From positions 1,565,001 through 1,629,000 of the forward strand of contig NZ_CP136758.1 of NCBI RefSeq assembly GCF_032930845.1: a stretch of DNA of 64,000 nt, written 5' to 3'. The translations under genes were made by a program, and so were the position numbers. This stretch comes from Parvularcula sp. LCG005. GTDB taxonomy: Bacteria; Pseudomonadota; Alphaproteobacteria; Caulobacterales; Parvularculaceae. Shown here piece after piece: positions 45,683 to 55,594 of the stretch (position 1 is the stretch's first letter; every line of letters begins with the position of its first letter). The notes under the pieces are model-generated. The model did not search any database and was not told the origin of the DNA. It saw only the letters and a program-made list of their open reading frames with translations.

Positions 45683-45807
45683 CAAGCTCTCCTTGGGGAA
45701 GCGCGTGGATTAGGCATTTTCCCGCGCCAAGGCAAGGGTGCCAGCGGGGTCATTGAGCTTATTGCCCCCAGCGTCTAGGCCGCCCCCCAATGCGCCGTGA
45801 CGGAGGA

Positions 45808-46263
45808 ATGCCCTTGATTCTCGTTGATGCCGATGCGTGTCCGGTGAAGGACGAAATCTACCGCGTGGCGACGCGGCTTGGGGTGCCGGTCAAACTGGTC
45901 AGCAATTCATGGATGCGCATCCCCACCGGCGGTCTTGTGTCGATTGAGGTGGTCAGTGACGGGTTTGATGCTGCCGACGACCGGATTGCCGACCTGGTCA
46001 CCCCGGCCGATGTGGTGATCACGTCCGATATTCCGCTGGCGGATCGATGCCTGAAGGCGAATGCTGCTGCCGTCCTGGCCCCTAATGGAAAGCCCTTCAC
46101 TACCGATACGATCGGCACCGCGCTTGCTACCCGCGCGATCATGGCCGATCTGCGCGGCGGCGGTGATCAGCTTGGGGGTCCGCCGCCCTTCCGCAAGGAA
46201 GACCGGTCGCGCTTTCTCTCTGCGTTGGATGAGGTTCTCCAGCGGCTGAAACGGGAGGCATAA
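45808..46263 (+). CDS. UPF0178 (YaiI/YqxD) family protein
   Basis: The protein of about 150 residues has ILVDADACPVKDEIYRVA at the start, DRIADLVTPADVVITSDIPLADRC in part in the middle, and GPPPFRKEDRSRFLSALD near the end: the YaiI/YqxD (DUF188) pattern, a PIN-like fold of unknown role. The start is uncertain. The ATG at 45808 has GGAGGA only one base upstream, while a TTG at 45814 has it 6 bases away and gives the family-like start. It diverges from prfB. The DADAC motif could bind metal. Confidence 0.92.
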   Translation: MPLILVDADACPVKDEIYRVATRLGVPVKLVSNSWMRIPTGGLVSIEVVSDGFDAADDRIADLVTPADVVITSDIPLADRCLKANAAAVLAPNGKPFTTDTIGTALATRAIMADLRGGGDQLGGPPPFRKEDRSRFLSALDEVLQRLKREA

Positions 46264-46389
46264 AAGCCCGCCAACTGTCCCTGATCTACCGCACACGATA
46301 ACGACACGGCGGATGGCCCTCAGCTATTCTAAGAATAACTCGATGACACGCGTTTCAAGTTCGTCGGGTGACATCGGCTTGTGTCGATC

Positions 46390-46947
46390 TCAATGAATGA
46401 CACACGAATCTGAAAAATCTGGCCAATGGCCCGCGGCACGGGGATACCAATAGGCTGCCAGTGCCTCGACGACGCGGTGCTCGATATCTGTGCCGTCTCT
46501 CTCCACCCGCCATTCGAGGTAGTGCACGATGGCACACACCTGATCCTGCGCAAGACGATCCCAACAAGCGCATGCAACGTCTCCCCACGTCTCTCTTTTA
46601 TCGGCCCGAATTTTCCGACGGCGAGATTTGTCGTCAAAGCCGTGGACGAGGTGGAAAGCCGGGTCGACACGATGTAGTGCACCGGCCAAGTCTGCGGCCA
46701 TGAAGGCCGGAATGTAGAAGCGAATTGCCTCATTGCTGAGAAAGCTCAGCGCGGACCCAAGTCCATCTGGCACCCTATCCAACCAGCTGGGCGACAATTT
46801 GGTCCAGTCATCTTTGTCAGAGAAATCTGCTTCGACCTGCGCCGGTTCATCACCCTGAAGACTATTTACTAGAGGCTCAAAGCGCCGCTCTCGAATGGCA
46901 GGAAAAGCGGCCTTCAACTCGTCGATTATGGCGGATGCGGACGACAC
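46390..46947 (-). CDS. Protein of unknown function, possibly DUF6714-like
   Basis: The 185-residue protein has LSFLSNEAIRFYIPAFMAADL near the middle, recalling DUF6714 proteins (a phrase like ...S.EAFRFYLPA), which are sometimes part of toxin-immunity loci. No signal peptide or membrane segment. It is flanked by the YaiI-like gene and the class A PBP and is transcribed alone on the minus strand; 77 bp separate its start from the PBP stop. The family call is from memory and weak. Confidence 0.55.
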   Translation of the reverse strand: MSSASAIIDELKAAFPAIRERRFEPLVNSLQGDEPAQVEADFSDKDDWTKLSPSWLDRVPDGLGSALSFLSNEAIRFYIPAFMAADLAGALHRVDPAFHLVHGFDDKSRRRKIRADKRETWGDVACACWDRLAQDQVCAIVHYLEWRVERDGTDIEHRVVEALAAYWYPRAAGHWPDFSDSCVIH

Positions 46948-47024
46948 TAAGAGGTTCCTGTGGGGCGATGAACTTGACCGCGCAATGCCATCGGCCCCGC
47001 GCAGCCAATATATGGTGTCACGCC

Positions 47025-49646
47025 CTAGTAGATACCGCCCAGATCGTCGGCAATGCCTTCATCGCCGCGGCCTGCATTGCTAGGGGAGGCGTCGGTCGAG
47101 AACCGGTTGGAGCCGTAAATATCGTCTTCCGCTTTAAAGGCTTCCAGGATGACGTTTGGATCGCCCGGTGTCGTCGGCTTGCCGGTTTTGGAGTTCACAC
47201 GGACAAGACGGATCCCCGATGGTGCGCGGAATGGCACCACATCACGGCCCGGCAGGACGCGGCCCATGAACTCGCCAAAGATCGGCGCGGCGACATTGCC
47301 GCCGCCCTCACCGCCACCCAGCGTCGATGGCGTGTCGAAGCCCACATAGACGCCCGCAGCGAGGTCGGGGGAGAACCCGACGAACCAGGCGTCACGGTAA
47401 TCATCCGTCGTCCCCGTTTTACCCGCTAGCGGCAGACTGGGATCCGCAAGCTGGTTGATTTTGGAGCCCGTCCCACGATCGATGACGCCCTCAAGAATCG
47501 ACACCATCTGATAGGCCGTACGCGCATCAATGACATTTTCGCGCTCATCGGCAAGACGAGGCTCGGACTGCTCATCCCATTCATCGACGTTACAGTCGTA
47601 ACACATGCGGTCGTCGCGGGCGTAGATCGTATCGCCTGAGCGGTCCTGAACACGGTCAATCACGAAGGGCTCAATCCGTTTGCCGCCGTTCACGAACTGG
47701 GCATAGGCCGTGGTCAGACGCATGAGGGTCGTCTCCCCGGCGCCGAGGCTGATAGCCAGTTCTCGGGGCAGGGTTTCGGACACACCGAACCGTTCGGCAT
47801 AGTCAATGATCCGGCCGATACCGATATCCTGGGCCAGACGCGCGGTCATGGTGTTCCGGGATTTCTCGATCCCGAGGCGCAGCGTCGATTCGCCGTAGAA
47901 GCGCCCCTGCACATAGTTGCCTGGCTTCCACCATTCACCGTTCAGGCCCGGCGCAACAAAGGGGGCGTCGAGCACGATCGAAGACGGCGTGTAGCCCGCA
48001 TCAAGGGCAGCGGCGTAGACGAACGGCTTGAACGTCGAGCCCGGCTGGCGCCAGGCTTGCGTAGCGCGGTTATATTCGTTCATGCCGAACGAGAAACCGC
48101 CCACCATGGCCAGCACGCGGCCCGTATGCGGATCAATCGCGACGAAGGCGCCATTCACCGCCGGGATCTGGCGCAGCGCGAACGTCTTGTTCTCTTCGCC
48201 GCCCAGCTCTTCGACATAGATCACATCGCCCGTGCCGAGAACCTGCTTCGCGGTCGTGATCTCAGGGCCCATATGGTCGGCATCGCCATATTCGCGCGCC
48301 CATTCCATCTGCGCCAGAGGCACGATCACGGTCCGGCCGTCGATCAGGCCGACCTGCGCACGCTCATCCTCGACGCCCAGCACCAAGGCCGGGATCCAGG
48401 GCTCAAGGTCATCGGATGCCTTGCGCTCATCATAAAGCGTCCGCATCTGCGCCTGCAGCGCATCCTGCCAGACATAGGGCGGTTCTTCTTCACCGCGGCT
48501 GTCACTGTCGACACGGGCATTCAGATCCGACGGCAGCGGAATATTGGCCAGCGCCCCGCGCCAGCCATGACGCCGGTCATATTCTGCCAGCCATTTGCGG
48601 AAGGCGAACTGCGCGACTTCCTGCAGTTTCGGGTCGAGGGTTGTCCGTACCGACAGGCCGCCATCGTAAAGAGCCTCAACGCCATAAAGAACGGCGATCT
48701 GACGACGCACTTCCTCAGCAAAATAACGGGAATCCGATGACCGTGCGCCCAGCGGTGGTGCGATCTGCGCGTTCAGCGGCTTGGCCTGCTCCGTGGCAAG
48801 CTGCTCTTCGGACAGGAACCCGTCTTCGAACATCCGGTTCAGGATCCAGTTCCGACGCGCCAGGGCACGGTCGTGATTCCGGATCGGGTGATAATTGCTC
48901 GGCGCCTTGGGCAGCACGGCGAGATAGGCGGCCTCATTGGGTTCGAGTTCCGTCAACGGCTTGCCGAAGTAGTTCAGCGCCGCGGCTGCCACACCATAGG
49001 AGCGGTTGCCGAGATAAATTTCGTTCAGATACAGCTCGAGGATGTGGTCCTTGGTAAAGGCCTTCTCCATCCGCATGGCGATCAGGGCTTCTTTCGCCTT
49101 CCGCTCGAACTTCTGGTCCGATGTCAGAAGGAAGTTCTTCGCCACCTGCTGGGTGATGGTCGACGCGCCTTCCATGGGCCCGCTGCGCCCGCGCAGCTTG
49201 TCGATGATGTTGTTCCTCCCGGCGCGGATGATGCCGCGATAATCAAGGCCGTGATGCTCGTAGAAATTCTTGTCTTCCGCAGAGATGAATGCCTGCTTGA
49301 CGGAATCCGGGATCGTTTCGATCGGCACGAACAGGCGCCGTTCGCGCGCAAATTCAGCGACCAGCGTCCCGTCACCGGCATGGACCCGGGTGGTCACGGC
49401 CGGCTGGTATTCCTCCAGCACCGTGTAGTCCGGCAGGTCCGGCTTGAGACTGTTCATGTAGTTGAACGCGTAGATCGCCCCGGCCACGGCAACGACCAGC
49501 CCCAGAACCGTCAGCGCGGCCATGGACTTCCAGATAATGCCCCAAGGGAAACCGCCCGATTTTTCCTGATGGTCGTCAGGATCCTTTACCAGGGGATCGG
49601 CGCCGCCAAGGACATAGCGAGGTGTTTCGTTGTTCTGATCAGACAT
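47025..49646 (-). CDS. mrcA: Class A penicillin-binding protein 1A
   Basis: The 873-residue bifunctional enzyme makes glycan strands and cross-links peptidoglycan. A cytoplasmic N-terminus leads to one membrane segment near 34-56. The GT51 transglycosylase has EDKNFYEHHGLDYRG, GASTITQQVAKN and ELYLNEIYLGNRSYGVAAAA in part. The transpeptidase has the SxxK serine in QPGSTFKPFVYAAALD, SRN in EKSRNTM, and KTG in AGKTGTTDD. All catalytic motifs are intact. It acts in the periplasm at the inner membrane. A 213-bp gap without a gene lies upstream. The start at ATG 49646 has no strong ribosome-binding site. Confidence 0.97.
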   Translation of the reverse strand: MSDQNNETPRYVLGGADPLVKDPDDHQEKSGGFPWGIIWKSMAALTVLGLVVAVAGAIYAFNYMNSLKPDLPDYTVLEEYQPAVTTRVHAGDGTLVAEFARERRLFVPIETIPDSVKQAFISAEDKNFYEHHGLDYRGIIRAGRNNIIDKLRGRSGPMEGASTITQQVAKNFLLTSDQKFERKAKEALIAMRMEKAFTKDHILELYLNEIYLGNRSYGVAAAALNYFGKPLTELEPNEAAYLAVLPKAPSNYHPIRNHDRALARRNWILNRMFEDGFLSEEQLATEQAKPLNAQIAPPLGARSSDSRYFAEEVRRQIAVLYGVEALYDGGLSVRTTLDPKLQEVAQFAFRKWLAEYDRRHGWRGALANIPLPSDLNARVDSDSRGEEEPPYVWQDALQAQMRTLYDERKASDDLEPWIPALVLGVEDERAQVGLIDGRTVIVPLAQMEWAREYGDADHMGPEITTAKQVLGTGDVIYVEELGGEENKTFALRQIPAVNGAFVAIDPHTGRVLAMVGGFSFGMNEYNRATQAWRQPGSTFKPFVYAAALDAGYTPSSIVLDAPFVAPGLNGEWWKPGNYVQGRFYGESTLRLGIEKSRNTMTARLAQDIGIGRIIDYAERFGVSETLPRELAISLGAGETTLMRLTTAYAQFVNGGKRIEPFVIDRVQDRSGDTIYARDDRMCYDCNVDEWDEQSEPRLADERENVIDARTAYQMVSILEGVIDRGTGSKINQLADPSLPLAGKTGTTDDYRDAWFVGFSPDLAAGVYVGFDTPSTLGGGEGGGNVAAPIFGEFMGRVLPGRDVVPFRAPSGIRLVRVNSKTGKPTTPGDPNVILEAFKAEDDIYGSNRFSTDASPSNAGRGDEGIADDLGGIY

Positions 49647-49859
49647 GAGCTACACAGTTCTCGTCATTTGCGCCGTTATCGCAGGGTTTTCCCGTCGGGG
49701 ACAAGCGTTCCTTACGTGAAAATCTTGGCATGAATAAGGATGGGCCCCGTCACGGCCGAAGTTTCTTTACCCTATCATATTTCTGCCGATCTGGACGTGC
49801 GTCCGCGCCAAACCACGCTATATGGAGCGCATTACACAAAGACGCCGGAGTACGATCAC

Positions 49860-50048
49860 ATGGGGCTGAACACGCCATCCGATGAAGAAGCTGACATCCA
49901 GATCGGGGCAACCGATCGGGGCATGGTCCGTATCTATATTTCGTCGGAGACTGTTGATCTGCCTCTCGATTTTGAACCCGACGATGCCGAAGCCATTGCC
50001 GAGGAGCTGGTCGCCGCGGCGACCGCTGCCCGCCTGAACGCCAGCTAG
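49860..50048 (+). CDS. Small DUF6324-like protein
   Basis: The 62-residue protein begins MGLNTPSDEEADIQIG and continues with DRGMVRIYISSETVDLP and FEPDDAEAIAEELVAAA, which matches small conserved alphaproteobacterial proteins I recall as DUF6324. It has no signal peptide. The ATG at 49860 has GGAG 9 bases upstream. An open frame runs upstream to 49740 but does not look coding. It starts 8 bp before the AsmA gene ends the spacing, so they are co-transcribed. Function unknown. Confidence 0.7.
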   Translation: MGLNTPSDEEADIQIGATDRGMVRIYISSETVDLPLDFEPDDAEAIAEELVAAATAARLNAS

Positions 50049-50056
50049 GACAAGCC

Positions 50057-52207
50057 ATGCGCCGCCTTCTCATCATTCTTGCAGGCGTTGTTGTCCTGCT
50101 CGTTGCCCTCGTCTTCCTGCTGCCCGTCTTTATCCCGGCCGATAAGCTGGAAGCGCAGGTCGAGGCGAAGGCAAGCGCGGCTCTGGGACGCGAAGTGACA
50201 ATTGACGGGGCCCCCAAGATCTCGATCCTGCCCACCAAGCTGACCGTGCGCGGCCTGACCGTCGCCAATGCGGAGGGCTTTTCTGCGCCCTATCTCGTCA
50301 AGGTCGACGAGGCCCGGATCGGCGTGAAGCTCTTTCCGCTATTCAGCAGCCGGGTTGAGATCACACAGTTCGACCTCGATTCGCCGGACGTGAACCTGCA
50401 GTCCGATGCAGCGGGTAACGCAAACTGGATGCTGGGCAGTGGCGAAAGCGCCCCGGCCGAGGAGAGTGACGGCAGTGGCCTGAACGATGTGCAGCTTGGC
50501 ACCATCAACATCAACAATGGCCGGATCGCCTACGATGGCGGCACGGGCGAGACCTATCAGGCCGAAAACGCCGACATCCAGATCACCATGGAAAGCTTGG
50601 ATGAGCCCCTGAGCATCGACGGGACGATGGACGTTCAGGGCGAAGCCTCCAGCGTCAAAGCCATCTTCACAACCCCGCGCCAGTTCACGGATCAGGGCGA
50701 GGCGACCCTCGACCTCGACATGAAGCTGGGCCCGAACACCGTCGACACGCGACTGAACCTGTCCGACACCCTCGCTTTCAATGGCGACCTCGACGTCGAC
50801 GTCCCTGCCCTGCGCGCCCTGATGCAGCTCGTTGGCGCGTCGATTGACACCGATAATGGTTTTGAAAAACTGCGGTTGAAAGGCCCGGTTCAGGGCACGT
50901 CAGAAAAAGTGCTGTTCGGGACCGGCACAGAACTGACCTTTGATGACATCAAGGGCACCGGCAGTGTGTCGATTGACCTCGCCGGTGAGCGACCTGCGGT
51001 GACCGGCGAGCTGACGGTCGGAACGCTCGACCTGACGCCTTATCTTCCCGCTGAGCCGGAAGGCATGAAGGACGCCAAGGAAGGCGGCGCTTTCCCTGAA
51101 TGGTCCACGGAGCCAATGGACTTCAGCGCCCTGACGGCGATCGATGCCCAACTGTCCTTCATCGCTGATCAGATCATCCTGCCCAGTGTGCAGGTGGACA
51201 ACAGCCAGCTGCGCGTGAAACTGCAGAACGGCAATCTGCTCGCCAATATCGACCAGATGGTCCTCTATGGCGGGACCGGCACGGGGACGATGACGGCGAA
51301 TTTCGCCGCAACACGTCCGTCGCTGGGGGCGAAGTTCAATCTGACCGACGTGAATGTCGGGACACTGGCCAAGGAGTTGCTGGCGGTCAGCCGCCTGAAC
51401 GCGACCGGTGGCGTCAATATCGATGTGAAGACCCAAGGCCGCAGTCAGGCAGAGTGGGTCAACAATCTGTCGGGCACGCTGACCACGGATCTTGCAGATG
51501 GCCAGATCCAGGGTTTCAATCTGGGCAAAGTCGCCCGATCGGCGATGCAGGCGTACACGTCATTGCGCGATGGCGGCCTGAACGCAGCCACCCTGACCTC
51601 GACCTTTGCCAATATCGGCTCGACCGCACGGGGCCCGGCGGAGGAAACGGATTTCTCCGATCTGCTGGTGGATGTCGGTATTGCCAATGGCATTGTGACG
51701 TCGAAGACCCTGCGCCTCGTTGGTCCGTATTTTGAAGTGGCCGGTGATGCCGTCATCAACCTGCCGGCACAATCGGTCGAGATGCGCCTGACACCGACAG
51801 TTTCCGCCGTCGATGGGGAGGCGCTGCGCGCCCTGCCCGTGCCCATTCAGATTTCCGGCAGCTTCAACAGCCCGAAAGTCGGCGTTGATGCGGCACCGCT
51901 GATCAAGGGCGTGGCAAGCGGTCAGGTAAAGCAGTTGCTGAACAAGGGTGGCATCGGTGTCGGCGAAGACGAAACGGTCGAGGACGCCCTGCGCAACAAG
52001 GGACGCGAGGAACTCGGACGGCTTCTCGGCGGCAAGAAAGAAACCGTGGAAGACGGCGATACTGTCGATGAAGCCACCGGCGAAGATGCTGATCCTGATG
52101 CTGCCGCCGAGGATACTGAGGCTGAGGCTGACGAAAAATCCGCCAAGGACGAACTGATCGAACAGGGCCTCAACTCCCTCTTCGGCAACAAGAAAAAAAC
52201 AAATTGA
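50057..52207 (+). CDS. AsmA-family protein
   Basis: The 716-residue protein has an N-terminal membrane anchor (ILAGVVVLLVALVFLLPVF) followed by PADKLEAQVEAKASAALG and TIDGAPKISILPTKL, the AsmA/YhjG start. The C-terminal AsmA-2 region has LSGTLTTDLADGQIQGFNL and PVPIQISGSFNSPKVGVD. AsmA-like proteins are anchored inner-membrane proteins thought to bridge the periplasm and move lipids or help assemble the outer membrane. The last ~90 residues are acidic and low in complexity. The stop overlaps the glycosyltransferase TTG by 4 bp. Confidence 0.9.
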   Translation: MRRLLIILAGVVVLLVALVFLLPVFIPADKLEAQVEAKASAALGREVTIDGAPKISILPTKLTVRGLTVANAEGFSAPYLVKVDEARIGVKLFPLFSSRVEITQFDLDSPDVNLQSDAAGNANWMLGSGESAPAEESDGSGLNDVQLGTININNGRIAYDGGTGETYQAENADIQITMESLDEPLSIDGTMDVQGEASSVKAIFTTPRQFTDQGEATLDLDMKLGPNTVDTRLNLSDTLAFNGDLDVDVPALRALMQLVGASIDTDNGFEKLRLKGPVQGTSEKVLFGTGTELTFDDIKGTGSVSIDLAGERPAVTGELTVGTLDLTPYLPAEPEGMKDAKEGGAFPEWSTEPMDFSALTAIDAQLSFIADQIILPSVQVDNSQLRVKLQNGNLLANIDQMVLYGGTGTGTMTANFAATRPSLGAKFNLTDVNVGTLAKELLAVSRLNATGGVNIDVKTQGRSQAEWVNNLSGTLTTDLADGQIQGFNLGKVARSAMQAYTSLRDGGLNAATLTSTFANIGSTARGPAEETDFSDLLVDVGIANGIVTSKTLRLVGPYFEVAGDAVINLPAQSVEMRLTPTVSAVDGEALRALPVPIQISGSFNSPKVGVDAAPLIKGVASGQVKQLLNKGGIGVGEDETVEDALRNKGREELGRLLGGKKETVEDGDTVDEATGEDADPDAAAEDTEAEADEKSAKDELIEQGLNSLFGNKKKTN

Positions 52208-53253
52208 TCCAGTCGCCTTCGCGGGACGCCGAGAACGAAAACACGCCTCGCGCCACCGTCATCATCATCAACTTCAATAGCGGCGACCGCCTGTCGACGA
52301 TCTATGCCGCGCTGCAGTCCCAGTCGACGCAGGGCTTTGACGTTATCGTCTGGGACAATGCGTCTACGGATGGCAGCGCGAGCATTCCCGTGCCGTCATC
52401 ACTGAACGTCTCCATTTATCGGTGCCCTGAAAATCTCGGCTTTGCCGGCGGCATCATGGCCGCGGTTTCTGAAACCAAGGCGGAATGGCTCGCCATTCTC
52501 AACCCCGATGCCTATCCCGCCCCCGACTGGCTCGCGACGCTGTTCAGGGCAACCGAGCTCTACGGGCAGGAAACCGTTCTCGGCTCGGTACAGACGATTG
52601 CCGACAACCCGGCGAAGCTGGATGGCCTCGGCGATGTCTATCATATCTCAGGCGTGGCGTGGCGTGGCGGTTTCGACCAGTCTGCGCTGACTGCGCCGAC
52701 CGAGGATGTGGAAATTTTCTGTGCGTGTTTCGCGGCGACCATGGTCCATCGTGAGACATTCCTGCTGCACGGTGGTCTGGACACTTCGTTTTTCTGCTAC
52801 CACGAGGATGTGGATTTCGGCTATCGCCATCGCCTCTACGGCGGTCGGGCGGTTCTCGTTCACGATGCGATTGTCGCCCATGAGGGGTCCGGCATCACGG
52901 GGCGGTACAGTGACTTTACCGTCTATCACGGCATCCGGAACCGTCAGTGGACGGTTATCAAGAACACGCCGCTGGCCCTTCTGCCCATTGTTGTGCCACT
53001 GAACATCTTCTTCACCTTGGGCTTCCTCGTGCGATCTTACATGCTGGGGCACGGCAACGCCTATCTCAAGGGAATGCTGGCAGGCTATGGCGGCATTGCG
53101 TCGGTCTGGCGCCAACGCGGTGAGGTACTGTCACGGCGCAGTGTGCGGATCATCGACATTGCCAAAGCGATCTGCTGGTCTCCCATTGCCCCCTTCCGGC
53201 GGGCAGCGCATTTCAGGCCAATCGGCGGATCACGCTATTCATTAGACGACTGA
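52204..53253 (+). CDS. Glycosyltransferase family 2 protein
   Basis: The 349-residue protein is a rhamnosyltransferase-like GT2 enzyme. It has ATVIIINFNSGDRLSTIYAAL in part, IVWDNASTDGSA, ENLGFAGGIMAA and NPDAYPAPDWL, then CYHEDVDFGYRHRLYGG, the acceptor/catalytic region. A hydrophobic stretch follows near 255-275 and may anchor it to the membrane. The TTG start overlaps the AsmA stop as TTGA; its ribosome-binding site is weak, so an alternative start cannot be excluded. The 3' end overlaps cca by 41 bp on the opposite strand. Confidence 0.9.
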   Translation: MIQSPSRDAENENTPRATVIIINFNSGDRLSTIYAALQSQSTQGFDVIVWDNASTDGSASIPVPSSLNVSIYRCPENLGFAGGIMAAVSETKAEWLAILNPDAYPAPDWLATLFRATELYGQETVLGSVQTIADNPAKLDGLGDVYHISGVAWRGGFDQSALTAPTEDVEIFCACFAATMVHRETFLLHGGLDTSFFCYHEDVDFGYRHRLYGGRAVLVHDAIVAHEGSGITGRYSDFTVYHGIRNRQWTVIKNTPLALLPIVVPLNIFFTLGFLVRSYMLGHGNAYLKGMLAGYGGIASVWRQRGEVLSRRSVRIIDIAKAICWSPIAPFRRAAHFRPIGGSRYSLDD

Positions 53254-54415
53254 TCGTATCAGGTTCCGAAGGAAAATCGGCGGCAATCCAGTCCCTTTCG
53301 AACTGGCTGACCGCCTGACCGACGAGTGGCCCCGGCGCCAGCCCGGCGGCCACAAAATCCTTACCGCTCAGCGGCAGCGCGGGGATCGGCCATTTCTCGA
53401 TCTCACGGGCGACCTGTGCGTCGGTAGGCTGACCGGTTCGGGCCGACTGAACGAGCGCGGCGTCCCGCGTCACATCGCGACCATGGCGATAGAGCACGTG
53501 CCGAACTGGCATTGAGCGCGCCAGTTCCCCAGCCGCCATCTCGATGGACGCCACCTGGTCCAAAAGCTCATTCGATGGTTTGAAGGCGGCCTGAAGGGCG
53601 CGGCGCGGCAGCCCCTGCCACAGCGCGGCAACCCCCAGCCCGGGGCTCACCCGCCCATCAACGGCCGCGTGCACACGCCTGAAATGGTCGACATGTCCCT
53701 TCTGCTCAACGACATGGCTGAGCACGCCATCAGCGATGGCCGCCTGCAGCACCATTGGCGCTCGGGCGGTCGCAAACAGTTTCGAGATTTCCGACCAGAT
53801 CCGCTCTTTGGACAGACGGTCGAGACCGTCGCGACAGGCGACGCAGGCCGCCCACCCTGTCTCATCAAGCTGGTCCGAGAACCGCGCCGTAAAGCGCAGG
53901 AACCGCAGAATGCGCAAAAAATCTTCGCGCAAACGGTCTTCCGCGACGCCGATGAACCGCACGACACCCGCGGCCAGGTCCGTCTGCCCACCGACATCAT
54001 CGTAAACCGTTCCGTCAACGGACAGGTAAAGCGCATTGATCGTGAAATCCCGTCGCAGGGCATCGGCACGCCAGTCGGTGGTAAAGGCAACAATGGCCCG
54101 CCGACCATCGGTCGTGACGTCAGAGCGCAAGGTCGTGATCTCATAGGGCACCCGGTCGATGATCGCCGTCACCGTGCCGTGCTCAATTCCCGTGGGGATA
54201 ACGCGGATTCGCGCCTTCTCCAGCGCCTTCATCACGACACCGGGTTCTGTCGTCGTGGCGATATCGATGTCGGTACGCCCGGCATGCCCCGGCGGGACCC
54301 CCAGCAGGCTGTCGCGCACGCAGCCGCCCACGAAGCGGGCCTCGCCAATCTCATTCAGGACGCCCATCAGCCGTGATGTGCCGGGCGTCTTGATCCAGTC
54401 AAAGCGGCTATCCAT
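53213..54415 (-). CDS. cca: CCA-adding enzyme / tRNA nucleotidyltransferase family protein
   Basis: The protein of about 400 residues adds or repairs the 3' CCA of tRNAs or is a close poly(A)-polymerase-like relative. The nucleotidyltransferase head has FVGGCVRDSLLG, TDIDIAT (catalytic aspartates) and RRDFTINALYLS, then ILRFLRFTARF. I chose ATG 54415 because GAGGAAG precedes it; an in-frame start at 54430 is less likely. It follows the Nudix gene, with an 8-bp overlap, and DUF1285, a conserved alphaproteobacterial order. Its 3' end overlaps the convergent glycosyltransferase gene. Confidence 0.92.
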   Translation of the reverse strand: MDSRFDWIKTPGTSRLMGVLNEIGEARFVGGCVRDSLLGVPPGHAGRTDIDIATTTEPGVVMKALEKARIRVIPTGIEHGTVTAIIDRVPYEITTLRSDVTTDGRRAIVAFTTDWRADALRRDFTINALYLSVDGTVYDDVGGQTDLAAGVVRFIGVAEDRLREDFLRILRFLRFTARFSDQLDETGWAACVACRDGLDRLSKERIWSEISKLFATARAPMVLQAAIADGVLSHVVEQKGHVDHFRRVHAAVDGRVSPGLGVAALWQGLPRRALQAAFKPSNELLDQVASIEMAAGELARSMPVRHVLYRHGRDVTRDAALVQSARTGQPTDAQVAREIEKWPIPALPLSGKDFVAAGLAPGPLVGQAVSQFERDWIAADFPSEPDTISRLMNSVIRRLA

Positions 54416-55064
54416 CGGCTTCTTCCTCAAACGCCAAGGCCAGCGTGTGCAGGATGCCTGCGGTCAGGCCCCAGATGTGATGCACTTCCTCGCCCGTATC
54501 GTAGGGCACCGCATACATCTGATAATCCGTCCCCGCCGCATTCCGCGTCTCGACGATATGCTGCTCCCGGTTGAGGATGTGCAGGAGCGGCACCTCGAAC
54601 ATGGCGGACACTTCGCGGTCACAGGCGATCAGATCTGGCACATCGGCGACCCAACCCACCACTGGCGTGACCCGATAGCCAAGCCCGCCATGATGCGGCG
54701 CGAACTGTGCGACCACTTCTACATGAGCGGCAGAGAGGCCAACCTCCTCCGACGCTTCACGCAGGGCGGTATCGACCGGCGTCGCATCCGGCGGTTTCGG
54801 TCCGCCGCCGGGCAGGCTGATCTGTCCCGCGTGGGACGGCATGGTCGGTGCGCGGACGGTAAAGAGGATCGTCGGCCCTTCGGATCGATTGAGAATGGGG
54901 ATCAGAACAGATGCCGGTCGGGGCTTTGACGGCGGCTGGCTGAGAATCGGCGTATGCGCCAGATCGGGGTTCAACTCCTGAAACAGCTTCCGCTCGGCCA
55001 GCGCGGTGGGCGACCTGTCCATTCGCCGCAATCGGTCGAGCCAGTCGGCTGGCAGGTCGTTCAC
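54408..55064 (-). CDS. CoA-pyrophosphatase-type Nudix hydrolase
   Basis: The 218-residue protein has the Nudix box GGGPKPPDATPVDTALREAS in part, ending REASEEVGL, with the REUxEE core intact. The usual first Glu is replaced, as is common in CoA-specific Nudix enzymes. ILFTVRAPTMPSHAGQISLPGG precedes in part, matching the CoAse family, which cleaves CoA to 4'-phosphopantetheine and 3',5'-ADP. It overlaps DUF1285 by 4 bp and cca by 8 bp, so it is within one operon. Confidence 0.92.
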   Translation of the reverse strand: MNDLPADWLDRLRRMDRSPTALAERKLFQELNPDLAHTPILSQPPSKPRPASVLIPILNRSEGPTILFTVRAPTMPSHAGQISLPGGGPKPPDATPVDTALREASEEVGLSAAHVEVVAQFAPHHGGLGYRVTPVVGWVADVPDLIACDREVSAMFEVPLLHILNREQHIVETRNAAGTDYQMYAVPYDTGEEVHHIWGLTAGILHTLALAFEEEADG

Positions 55065-55594
55065 TGAAAATCCCCCAGCGAAAAGCGCGAAGAGCCACTG
55101 TGAACGACCAGTTCATCGCCATTCTGCTCTGCCATTTCGACAAGTTGATAATAGGCGGTCCGGTTGAACCGTGCTTCAAGCCGTCCACGGACGATCGCAT
55201 AGGGCACAGCGGTCCCGTCCGGGCCCGGCCGCACGCTGATCGGATGCGCCTCACCGATTGTGAACATGTCGCCGACATTGGTGCGTACCTGCAGACATCC
55301 GGCATCATCGCGTTCCACATCGACAATGAGGAACGGCACATCTTCAACCGCAATCGTCAGTTTTTCGGCCGGCGTGACGAGAACGTAGCCGTCGTCATCT
55401 TTCCGCAGGACGCGGGAAAACAGGCGGATCAGGGCGGGCCGTCCGATGGGCGAGCCCTCGTGGATCCACATGCCATCGGATTTGATGACAAGGTCCATCA
55501 TCCCGCAATGGTCCGGGTGCCACCCTTCCACGGGAAGCGCCGCATCGGGGCTGTCAGCCGACAGGTCGGCAGCGATGGAGAGAAAATCGGTCAC
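55061..55594 (-). CDS. DUF1285 protein
   Basis: The 177-residue protein has MDLVIKSDGMWIHEGSPIGR and the phrase LFSRVLRKDDDGYVLVTPAEK in part, diagnostic of DUF1285, whose role is unknown. It lies before the CoA-type Nudix and cca genes, the usual order in alphaproteobacteria. Start is GTG 55594. Unusually, the start codon and the AAGAAGG before it lie inside a stem-loop (55588-55610). No signal peptide. Confidence 0.93.
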   Translation of the reverse strand: MTDFLSIAADLSADSPDAALPVEGWHPDHCGMMDLVIKSDGMWIHEGSPIGRPALIRLFSRVLRKDDDGYVLVTPAEKLTIAVEDVPFLIVDVERDDAGCLQVRTNVGDMFTIGEAHPISVRPGPDGTAVPYAIVRGRLEARFNRTAYYQLVEMAEQNGDELVVHSGSSRFSLGDFQ

